Assembly: GCA_002427165.1 (NCBI GenBank)
Contig: DIQB01000061.1
Location: 44,942 to 51,047 of the forward strand
Direction of reading: 5' to 3'
Length of the DNA stretch: 6,106 nucleotides
Origin: Firmicutes bacterium UBA5473
GTDB lineage: Bacteria; Bacillota; DTU084
The notes under the pieces are model-generated. The model saw only the letters and a program-made list of their open reading frames with translations. It searched no databases and was not told the DNA's origin. The first letter of the stretch is position 1, and each line of letters starts with the position of its first letter. Made by a program: the position numbers and the translations under genes. Of this stretch, positions 1-4,871 are shown piece by piece.

Positions 1-485
1 AGCCTGCTCCCCTTGCTATAGCCCACCTCTTTCCCATTCACCCATAGCTGAAAGGCACTATCCACCCCTTCAAAGCGAAGGCTTACCCTTTGCCCTTGCC
101 AATACTGTGGAATATAAAACTCCCTGCGATAAGAGCCTGTGGGATTACTGGTGGGCACATGAGGCGGATCTACAGGGAAAGGATAGATACTATTAGTATA
201 GTGAGGCTTTCCATAGCCCTCAAGCTGCCAGCTGGAGGGCACTGCCAGCTCTTTCCAATCACAGGAAGGGATAAGTTCGTAATCTTCTCGGTAGAATCCT
301 ACCGGTGCCTCAAAAGGTGTTGGTGCAAAATGAAATTTCCAGTTTCCGCCTAGTAGCTGAAAACGAGAAGAATTTCCCCGGGCAAAACTCAGAGCTGATT
401 GAGGATCGGAATAGGGGAGATAATAAGCGCGCTGGGGCAGTCGATTTTGCGAGACAAGTTTGTGGTTTTCCCATAGTGCCTGCAT
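1..485 (-). CDS. lacZ: Beta-galactosidase, GH2 (LacZ family), N-terminal part, runs off the left edge
   Basis: The gene reads leftward from an ATG at 485-483 and stays open for 161 codons to the window edge, so its 3' end and catalytic core are outside. An AGGAGG site at 498-493 lies 7 nt before the ATG and fixes the start. The translation lines up with the N-terminal sugar-binding domain of E. coli LacZ. Matches in order are WEN (residue 5), NRL (14), LGGNWKF (45), VPSSWQLEGYGKPHYTN (82-98), NPTGSY (114) and FEGVDSAFQLWVNG..VGY (138-156). The YTN triplet corresponds to the E. coli segment holding substrate-binding Asn102. Members hydrolyse terminal beta-galactosides such as lactose. There is no signal peptide, so a cytoplasmic enzyme is expected. 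A different beta-galactoside preference, or an evolved GH2 enzyme of the EbgA type, cannot be excluded because the active-site glutamates are missing here. The gene is divergent from the response regulator at 634. Confidence 0.93.
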   Translation of the reverse strand, partial: MQALWENHKLVSQNRLPQRAYYLPYSDPQSALSFARGNSSRFQLLGGNWKFHFAPTPFEAPVGFYREDYELIPSCDWKELAVPSSWQLEGYGKPHYTNSIYPFPVDPPHVPTSNPTGSYRREFYIPQYWQGQRVSLRFEGVDSAFQLWVNGKEVGYSKGSR

Positions 486-633
486 GCAAAAACCTCCTGT
501 TATCTTATTTATGGCATCTATTCGCCATCTTTTACCAAAGTCCTACCTCTCCACCTTTTTTTGCAAAAAAGGATTAGCTTGGTCTTTGTCGAACATCTAT
601 TTACATAATTTTTTAAATGTGAGTTGAGTATCA
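486..633. promoter_or_regulatory. Divergent intergenic region between lacZ-like gene and response regulator, with palindromes
   Basis: These 148 bp must hold the promoters of both outward-reading genes. A perfect 14-bp palindrome of six T, GC, six A lies at 557-570 and sits inside a longer CC...GG arm (554-572). It has no U-tract in either useful direction, so it looks more like an operator than a terminator. A second inverted repeat, ATGGC/GCCAT with an 8-nt spacer, lies at 511-528 next to the lacZ ribosome binding site. For the regulator, the best -10 is CATAAT at 604-609, with TTGGTC at 579-584 as a poor -35 (19-bp spacer). TTTACA at 600-605 matches the Bacillus PhoP half-site TT(A/C/T)A(C/T)A, but the position 11 bp on (TTTTAA) is only a partial match. 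No convincing lacZ promoter was seen. Confidence 0.4.
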
Positions 634-1335
634 ATGGTGAAGACAAAAATTTTAATTGTGGATGATGAGCCCAATGTTTGTGAACTGATCCGGATCTATC
701 TGGAGCGGGAGGGCTTTGCTGTGCTTATAGCCCACGATGGACTTGTAGCTTTAGATCTAGTAGCTAGAGAGCGGCCAGAGCTGATTGTGCTAGATCTAAT
801 GCTGCCAGGACTCGATGGCTGGAAGGTCTGCGAAAAACTCCGCTCGGCAGGAAATAAGGTTCCCATTATTATGCTCTCTGCTAAAGGTGAGGAAATGGAC
901 CGAATTTTGGGCCTGGAGCTGGGTGCTGATGATTATGTAACTAAGCCCTTCAGCCCCATGGAGCTTGTGGCCAGGATCCGGGCGCTACTGCGCCGCCTGG
1001 ACAAACAAGAAGAAGAGGTTTTGAAATTTGAAAAACTCGTTGTGGATAAAACCAGGCGTCAAGTATCCCTCCTCACAGAGCAGGGCAAAATAGAGGTGCA
1101 GCTGACGCCTAAAGAATTTGAGCTGCTCTGGTTTCTGGCCAGCAATAACTCTTTGGCTTTCTCCAGGGAGCAGATCTTAGATAAGGTCTGGGGCTATGAT
1201 TATTTTGGCGATACCAGAACTGTTGATGCCCACATTAAAAGATTGCGGCAGAAATTGCAGCACACTGACGCCTCTCCAGGGTATATCCACACAATCTGGG
1301 GTGTAGGCTATAAATTTGAGGAAAAACATGCTTAA
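634..1335 (+). CDS. OmpR/PhoB-family response regulator (winged-helix DNA-binding)
   Basis: This 233-residue protein has the standard two-domain build. The receiver domain (about 4-117) has the acidic pair D10/D11, phospho-acceptor D54 in VLDLMLPGLDGW, switch residue S82, Y101 and K104 in the VTKPF motif. The winged-helix output domain (about 128-229) has LTPKEFELLWFLA, the recognition-helix segment TRTVDAHIKRLRQKL, and the closing hairpin IWGVGYKFE. All phosphotransfer residues are present, so it should be a functional DNA-binding regulator phosphorylated by the kinase encoded next. The ATG at 634 is chosen because the receiver fold starts at once, although the ribosome binding site before it is poor (GAG/TTGAG). 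Its last codons overlap the kinase start by 8 nt. Family resemblance is to PhoP/PhoB, ResD and WalR types. The paired kinase points toward PhoP/PhoB, but sequence alone does not fix the signal, so no symbol is given. Confidence 0.95.
   Translation: MVKTKILIVDDEPNVCELIRIYLEREGFAVLIAHDGLVALDLVARERPELIVLDLMLPGLDGWKVCEKLRSAGNKVPIIMLSAKGEEMDRILGLELGADDYVTKPFSPMELVARIRALLRRLDKQEEEVLKFEKLVVDKTRRQVSLLTEQGKIEVQLTPKEFELLWFLASNNSLAFSREQILDKVWGYDYFGDTRTVDAHIKRLRQKLQHTDASPGYIHTIWGVGYKFEEKHA
1318..1330 (+). promoter_or_regulatory. Ribosome binding site deciding the kinase start
   Basis: GAGG at 1318-1321 lies 6 nt before ATG 1328-1330. A TTG at 1316 in the same frame would add four residues but would itself overlap this site, so ATG 1328 is preferred. 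The site lies inside the last codons of the response regulator, whose stop TAA is at 1333-1335. This arrangement suggests translational coupling of the pair. Confidence 0.7.
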
Positions 1336-3073
1336 AACCATCTTTCGCAAGCTCCTTGCCAGCTACCTGGTGATCATCCTCCTGGCCCTCACCACCTTGG
1401 GCTTTACATTAGATCGATTCTTATATAATTTCTTCATTCAAAGTCGACGCAATGAATTTATCCGCGATGGCCTCGAGATAAGTGAGCTGATGGCCACCTC
1501 CTCCTATATGCGCAACCCCTCCCAACTATTGAATATCCTCTCTACCATCGATCGCTTCAGTCGGGGACAGATCTGGATTGTAGATCGAACAGGTCTGGTT
1601 TTGGGCAGCACCATGGGAGAGGGTGGCTTCCGCCTCAGTCCTCAGGAGGTACAACAAGTTCTTTCCGGCAGAATTGTGGATAAGGTGGGCAAGGTTCCCC
1701 GCCTAGCCGAGCCTGTTCTCTCTGTGGCTGTACCCATTATCAAAGGTGATGGTGTGCTAGGAGCGGTGCTTCTGTTCTCACCTTTATCTGAGATCACAAC
1801 AACAGTGATGCAAGTGCGCCTCCTCATCTGGCGAGCTGCTGTAATCGCGATTGCCATCGCAACAGTTCTGGCTCTCACCATCTCTCGCTCTTTAGCTATG
1901 CCCCTGCGGAGGATGCGCAAAGCAGCCCTCTCTATGGCGCGAGGTAATTTTCAGGAACGAGTGGAGATCACAGGAGACGGCGAGCTTGAGGAGCTTGCCA
2001 GAAGCTTCAACTACCTAGCAGAGGAGCTAGAGGAATCCCTACGTACACTTTATCAGGAAAAAGAGCAAACAGAATCCATTCTAGCCACGATGGCAGAGGC
2101 AGTGCTAACCTTGGATAAAGACGGACAGATTCTCTCTGCTAATCCTGCTGCCAAAAGGATCTTCAAGCTACCTGGTCTGAATGTAAGCTACAGAAGGCAT
2201 CTTGAGCCCATAGAATTAACAACCCTGGTGGAGGAAGCTTTATCAGAACAAAAAAGCCTCACAGGCGAGGTGAAGCTCTCGGACCGTTATTTTCTCGTGC
2301 AGCTTACCCCTATGGAAAGCCACGATGCAAACATTCTGCTTGTGGTGATGCAAGACATCTCAGCCCATTGGCAACTAGAGGCTATGCGAAGGCAGTTTGT
2401 GGCCAATGTCTCCCATGAGCTGCGGACCCCCCTTACCTCAATTCAAGGATTTGTAGAGGCAATCTTAGATGGGGTGGTTATAGATAGTGAAGGTACCCGC
2501 CATTATCTGGAGATCGTCTTAGATGAAACCAAAAGGCTGGGGAGACTAGTTACAGATCTATTAGACCTCTCGCGGCTGGAGGCTGGAGAGATGCCCCTTA
2601 AGCTGGAGCCTTTAGCTATGAATCCCCTTCTGGAGGAGATCGTAAAAACAATCGGCCCCTTAGCTCAGAGAGAGGAGCTCCAGCTCAAACTTCAGCTGGA
2701 GCCCACCCTGCCACAGGTATTGGGGGATCGGGATCGCTTAAGTGAGGTTGTGCTGAATCTAATCCACAATAGCCTCAGATTCACGCCGCAAGAGGGGACT
2801 GTCACCATCACCACCGCTCAAGCAGAGGAAACTGTAATGGTTTCAGTTAGCGATACAGGACCTGGCATTCCTTCTCAGGAACTAGACCTCCTGTGGGAAC
2901 GCTTCTATAAAGCAGATGGGGCCCGCACACGTGGCAACGGAGGTACTGGACTGGGTCTTGCCATTGTGAAACAAATTGTAGAGGCCCACGGCGGTGAGGT
3001 TGGGGCCGAATCACCCCCCGGCAAGGGAGCCACCTTCTTTTTTACTTTGCCAATAATTTCCTCAATTTCATAA
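1328..3073 (+). CDS. Membrane sensor histidine kinase, PhoR-like (TM-sensor-TM-HAMP-PAS-HisKA-HATPase)
   Basis: The protein has 581 residues from ATG 1328, close to the length of B. subtilis PhoR. In order it shows TM helix 1 (about 11-28), an extracytoplasmic domain (about 29-164), TM helix 2 (about 168-186), HAMP (about 187-240), a PAS-like domain (about 245-345), the dimerisation/phosphoacceptor helix with H363 in FVANVSHELRTPLTSIQGF, and an ATPase domain. The ATPase domain has the N box NLIHNSLRFTP (N477, N481), G1 box DTGPGIP (509-515), F box LWERFYK (522-528) and G2 box GGTGLGLAIV (538-547). All catalytic motifs are intact. It should autophosphorylate on H363 and pass phosphate to D54 of the regulator encoded just upstream. 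The sensor/HAMP/PAS order is that of PhoR, ResE and WalK. The extracytoplasmic part contains a stretch (82-150) with IWIVDRTGLVLGS and LSVAVPII..GAVLL, typical of a PAS/dCache-like sensor fold. The ligand is unknown. Confidence 0.94.
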   Translation: MLKTIFRKLLASYLVIILLALTTLGFTLDRFLYNFFIQSRRNEFIRDGLEISELMATSSYMRNPSQLLNILSTIDRFSRGQIWIVDRTGLVLGSTMGEGGFRLSPQEVQQVLSGRIVDKVGKVPRLAEPVLSVAVPIIKGDGVLGAVLLFSPLSEITTTVMQVRLLIWRAAVIAIAIATVLALTISRSLAMPLRRMRKAALSMARGNFQERVEITGDGELEELARSFNYLAEELEESLRTLYQEKEQTESILATMAEAVLTLDKDGQILSANPAAKRIFKLPGLNVSYRRHLEPIELTTLVEEALSEQKSLTGEVKLSDRYFLVQLTPMESHDANILLVVMQDISAHWQLEAMRRQFVANVSHELRTPLTSIQGFVEAILDGVVIDSEGTRHYLEIVLDETKRLGRLVTDLLDLSRLEAGEMPLKLEPLAMNPLLEEIVKTIGPLAQREELQLKLQLEPTLPQVLGDRDRLSEVVLNLIHNSLRFTPQEGTVTITTAQAEETVMVSVSDTGPGIPSQELDLLWERFYKADGARTRGNGGTGLGLAIVKQIVEAHGGEVGAESPPGKGATFFFTLPIISSIS

Positions 3074-3150
3074 TTCTTTTCAGCTTCCATCACAGATTCG
3101 TCACAATTCCCCCCTATACTGAAGGTAATCATTAAAGGGGGGATTTTCTT
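3074..3150 (+). promoter_or_regulatory. Promoter and leader of the zinc-ribbon gene, with Pho-box-like repeats and a C6/G6 pair
   Basis: A good -10, TATACT, lies at 3115-3120 and has no matching -35. In place of the -35 are two tandem units with TCACA at 3090-3094 and 3101-3105, exactly 11 bp apart (ATCACA and GTCACA as hexamers). This spacing is that of PhoB/PhoP boxes, whose activated promoters typically lack a -35. A start near 3127 would follow. CCCCCC at 3109-3114 can pair with GGGGGG at 3137-3142, which is the Shine-Dalgarno of the next gene (8 nt before its ATG). RNA read through from the kinase would carry both arms. RNA begun at the local promoter would lack the C arm. ATTTTCTT after the G arm could also make a weak attenuator. 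The motif reading and the regulatory model are inference. Confidence 0.45.
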
Positions 3151-3339
3151 ATGAAATGTCCAGTTTGCAAACGAAGCCAGAGCCTGGGCGTCATCGCCTC
3201 CTATAAATTCCGCAAAGGACAAACCACTACCTATTTCTGCAATAGCTGCTGTTTGGAATTCCAAGTTCGCGGCGATCGGATTGTTGCCACCTACCGAATC
3301 ACCCCAGAGGGGGATCTGAAGAAAGTTCAAGCGCAATAG
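3151..3339 (+). CDS. Small zinc-ribbon protein, function unknown
   Basis: The gene encodes 62 residues with two cysteine knuckles, CPVC at 3-6 and CNSCC at 30-34, separated by 23 residues. This is the spacing of a zinc ribbon that binds one Zn2+ through four cysteines (C34 is a fifth, spare cysteine). A basic hairpin, SYKFRKGQTTTYF (17-29), links the knuckles. The C-terminal third (FQVRGDRIVATYRITPEGDL) is predicted to be beta strand followed by a short charged tail. There is no signal peptide or membrane segment. The ATG is preceded by AAAGGGGGG ending 8 nt upstream, which pairs with anti-SD rRNA through a G:U. Codon use matches its neighbours and both knuckles are complete, supporting a real gene. 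Such small ribbons often bind nucleic acid or partner proteins, but I do not recognise a characterised family. Its position after the kinase, with a Pho-box-like upstream region, makes it a candidate target of the two-component system. Confidence 0.8.
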   Translation: MKCPVCKRSQSLGVIASYKFRKGQTTTYFCNSCCLEFQVRGDRIVATYRITPEGDLKKVQAQ

Positions 3340-3710
3340 AAAACTATATCCTGCCCTTGCCAAAAGCCGCAGTTATACCCAACTTGCTAGCCGTGGGGCC
3401 GGGATTATTTGTTTTACAATTCTAACCCCACAGAGCTTGTTACCTTGAAGGCGACTAACCTGCTGCCCACTAAAGATAAGGGTGGCAATAATTAATTGTG
3501 TAAAAAAACAAGTATCCTTCTTACAAGGGTGAACTACATCGCCATTCAAATGGCGAGCTTCTGACTCGCGCTGAGAAAAAATGGCAAGATAGTTGAGGCC
3601 AACTTAGTGCCTGCGGCTACCTGCACTCTCTACTATTTGGGATGTGTGAGGTGAGATTTTGCCCAGTAGGCAACAAGACATGCAGTAGCAACTATCCAAT
3701 GTTTGCTTCT
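3340..3710 (+). ncRNA. Candidate structured RNA or structured 3' UTR, class unknown (weak 6S-like features)
   Basis: About 370 nt have no coherent coding frame on either strand but many pairing segments, and they end at an intrinsic terminator. A long hairpin can be drawn from GTGGGG (3393-3398) to CCCCAC (3426-3431), capped by TTGT/ACAA. It continues outward through GCT/AGC (3386-3388, 3434-3436) and AAC/GTT (3381-3383, 3439-3441) across matched TT/TT bulges. Outside it are GCAG/CTGC (3369-3372, 3460-3463) and CTGCCCTT/AAGGGTGG (3351-3358, 3478-3485, with wobbles), leaving an open middle bubble. The 3' side of that bubble contains TTACCTTGAAGG, reminiscent of the same region of E. coli 6S RNA. 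At about 135 nt the fold would be short for 6S. AGCCGCAG (3365-3372) can instead pair with CTGCGGCT (3611-3618), an 8-bp long-range helix. Other hairpins are TCGCCAT/ATGGCGA (3539-3556), AGTGC/GCACT (3606-3627) and TTGCC/GGCAA near 3660-3673. No clear promoter was found. Confidence 0.3.
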
Positions 3711-3734
3711 ACCCCTCCTCAAGAGGGGTTTTTT
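3711..3734 (+). terminator. Rho-independent terminator (plus strand)
   Basis: ACCCCTC at 3711-3717 pairs perfectly with GAGGGGT at 3723-3729 around a CTCAA loop, followed by a run of six T (3729-3734). It ends plus-strand transcripts coming from the zinc-ribbon gene and the structured region behind it. Confidence 0.88.
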
Positions 3735-3740
3735 AAATAT

Positions 3741-3766
3741 AAAAAAAGAGCGACCCAAGTCACTCT
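3741..3766 (-). terminator. Rho-independent terminator of the tRNA-Pro gene
   Basis: Read on the minus strand, AGAGTGAC pairs with GTCGCTCT (one G:U) around a TTGG loop and is followed by seven T, the complement of 3747-3741. It lies 14 nt past the CCA end of the tRNA. It stands back to back with the plus-strand terminator at 3711-3734, insulating the two convergent units. Confidence 0.87.
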
Positions 3767-3780
3767 TACTCTCAAAAAAA

Positions 3781-3857
3781 TGGTCGGGGCGACTGGATTC
3801 GAACCAGCGACCTCTTGCTCCCAAGGCAAGCGCGCTACCAAGCTGCGCCACGCCCCG
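3781..3857 (-). tRNA. tRNA-Pro (anticodon UGG), CCA encoded
   Basis: On the minus strand the 77-nt gene folds into a full cloverleaf. The acceptor is CGGGGCG/CGCCCCG, the D arm GCGC...GCGC, and the anticodon stem CTTGC/GCAAG with loop CTTGGGA, giving anticodon TGG (UGG, proline, reading CCN). The T arm is GCTGG/CCAGT (last pair imperfect) with loop TTCGAAT. The discriminator base is A, followed by a genomically encoded CCA (3783-3781). It is an isolated transcription unit with its own promoter and terminator. Confidence 0.97.
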
Positions 3858-3871
3858 CCAATTTCTACTTT

Positions 3872-3900
3872 AGTATACCAAAAAAAAACCATCTTGTCAA
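3872..3900 (-). promoter_or_regulatory. SigA-type promoter of tRNA-Pro
   Basis: Read on the minus strand, the -35 is TTGACA (3900-3895) and the -10 is TATACT (3877-3872), with a 17-bp spacer that includes a run of nine T. The -35 is exact and the -10 differs by one base from consensus. Transcription should start near 3865, a few bases before the mature tRNA 5' end at 3857. Confidence 0.92.
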
Positions 3901-3913
3901 AGGAAATCAAGGA

Positions 3914-3941
3914 TTTTTATCCAGTACTTTTTTATCCAGTA
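3914..3941. repeat. Tandem 13-bp direct repeat
   Basis: TTTTTATCCAGTA occurs at 3914-3926 and again at 3929-3941, a 15-bp period. It lies exactly where the toxin remnant loses its reading frame, between that remnant and the tRNA promoter. It may be a slippage product or a deletion scar. Confidence 0.8.
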
Positions 3942-3942
3942 A

Positions 3943-3969
3943 TCAAGCCAAAACAATTCTCTCAGGCAT
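3943..3969 (-). pseudogene. Possible PIN-family toxin remnant (first 8 codons only)
   Basis: An ATG at 3969-3967 overlaps the end of the antitoxin remnant (stop TGA at 3964-3962), the usual layout of type II toxin-antitoxin operons. It reads MPERIVLA and then stops at 3945-3943. The MPxRIVL opening resembles PIN-domain toxins, where the next residues would be the D-T-N of the active site. Those residues are absent. The piece is very short, so the family is a guess supported mainly by position. Confidence 0.3.
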
Positions 3970-4183
3970 GATCAATCCTCTTTTTAATAGCTGCAACTAT
4001 TTTCTCAAAGTCCCTGTGGGCTTCCCTTCAGCTAGCTATCGAAGAGCCTCAGACAATTATCTGTCCTAACCGTTGACTTGCCATCATCTTTCGGTAAACT
4101 TCGTGGTTCATTACTACACGCTCTGCCTCGCCATTCGTAGTTACAACAGGCTGAACCATACTATCAATCAACCTTTTCAGCAT
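3962..4183 (-). pseudogene. Decayed Phd/YefM-like antitoxin with two in-frame stops
   Basis: One minus-strand frame reads from ATG 4183 to a TGA at 4051-4049, on to a TGA at 4030-4028, and ends at TGA 3964-3962, 74 codons in total. The first 44 residues include MVQPVVTTNGEAERVVMNHE followed by VYRKMM. This is the core of Phd/YefM antitoxins (typically P-V-x-I-T-x-N-G-x-x-x-A-V-L/V-M-S-x-E-x-Y). After the stops the same frame continues with GSSIAS and then REAHRDFEKIVAAIKKRIDH, the acidic/basic helical tail typical of these antitoxins, so both stops interrupt one ancestral gene. The usual N-terminal DNA-binding stretch (about 15-20 residues) is missing, with a cluster of stops just upstream. 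No good ribosome binding site is visible. The 44-residue piece alone is unlikely to be functional. It lies between rdgB and tRNA-Pro. Confidence 0.65.
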
Positions 4184-4250
4184 CTATCATTATTAATAAT
4201 AATTCTCAAGGCTCAAGAAAACATTTTGACCCGGAAGCTCACCATACCTC
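4184..4250. other. Short spacer after rdgB, no clear terminator
   Basis: This 67-bp stretch between the rdgB stop and the antitoxin remnant is AT-rich (ATTATTATTAATAATGATAG on the minus strand) and has stops in all minus frames. No stem followed by a T run is visible, so the end point of the fumarase-rph-rdgB transcript is not evident. Confidence 0.5.
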
Positions 4251-4871
4251 TTAAACCTTAGCCCCTTTTAATATTTCTTTTAAGATAGGCAAAGCTTTAG
4301 CAAAAGCCATAGCTCTGTGACTGATCTTATTTTTCTCATCCTCTGGTAACTCGGCCATGGTTTTGCCTGTGCCTTCAACTAAAAAAACAGGATCATAGCC
4401 AAAGCCACCCTGCCCAGAGCACTGGGTGGTGATAGTACCCTCACAACTACCCTTAGCTGTCCACACCTCACCTTGCGGCGTGGCTATGGCCACCACACAG
4501 CGAAAGCGGGCCGTACGCTGGGGGTCAGCAACTAGCGTCAGCTCCTCTAGGAGCTTGGCAATATTCCTAGCATCTTGGTCATTACCTTCGCCTCCAGAGT
4601 AACGGGCAGAGTGCACACCTGGTCTGCCATCTAGGGCATCCACTTCCAGACCAGAATCATCTGCTAGGCTAATTCGCCCTGTGGCCATAGCAGCAGAGAG
4701 GGCTTTTTTCTTTGCATTACCACAGAAAGTATCTGCATCCTCAACTACAGAGGGAAGCTTCAGCTCCCCTGCACCTAAAAGCTGTATAGAGGCCAGCTGG
4801 GGGTCTTTTGCAAAAAGAGCTCTCAGCTCCCGCAGCTTACCCGGGTTTCCGCTTGCCAACACCAGCTGCAT
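4251..4871 (-). CDS. rdgB: XTP/dITP diphosphatase (non-canonical purine NTP pyrophosphatase, HAM1/RdgB family)
   Basis: The 206-residue enzyme cleaves dITP, ITP and XTP to the monophosphate and pyrophosphate, keeping deaminated purines out of DNA and RNA. It acts in the cytoplasm as a Mg2+-dependent dimer. Family motifs in order are LASGNPGKLRE (5-15, nucleotide-binding S-x-N-x-x-K), LADDSGLEVDAL (69-80, with catalytic D72 equivalent to E. coli D69), GRPGVHSARYSG (82-93), FRCVVAIA (123-130), GGFGYDPVF (155-163), AELPEDEKNKISHRA (173-187). The usual TFxENAxxKA segment reads TFCGNAKKKA here, losing the conserved glutamate. The ATG shares a base with the rph stop (TAATG). A GGAGGT site at 4885-4880, inside the last rph codons, is 8 nt upstream, so the start is secure and translation is probably coupled to rph. 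The rph-rdgB pairing is common in Firmicutes. Confidence 0.97.
   Translation of the reverse strand: MQLVLASGNPGKLRELRALFAKDPQLASIQLLGAGELKLPSVVEDADTFCGNAKKKALSAAMATGRISLADDSGLEVDALDGRPGVHSARYSGGEGNDQDARNIAKLLEELTLVADPQRTARFRCVVAIATPQGEVWTAKGSCEGTITTQCSGQGGFGYDPVFLVEGTGKTMAELPEDEKNKISHRAMAFAKALPILKEILKGAKV

Noticed and set aside
90..577. Plus-strand open frames at 90-353 and 305-577
   Set aside because: They lie opposite the LacZ-like gene, whose minus-strand translation matches the family throughout. The plus frames show no motifs and lack ribosome sites.
2905..3363. Minus-strand 152-codon frame over the kinase end and zinc-ribbon gene
   Set aside because: It is a shadow of two plus-strand genes with clear motifs. 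It also crosses the promoter region and has no recognisable domain.
3478..3488. AAGGGTGGCAA resembling the T-box consensus
   Set aside because: The ACCGCG continuation, Stem I features, an adjacent terminator and a downstream amino-acid or synthetase gene are all missing.
3633..3971. Open frames across the tRNA-Pro gene on both strands
   Set aside because: They read through a complete cloverleaf, its promoter and both terminators. Peptides such as GATGFEPATSC are the usual artefact of translating a tRNA.
4073..4261. Plus-strand 62-codon frame
   Set aside because: It is antisense to the antitoxin remnant and rdgB end, with low-complexity composition and no ribosome site.
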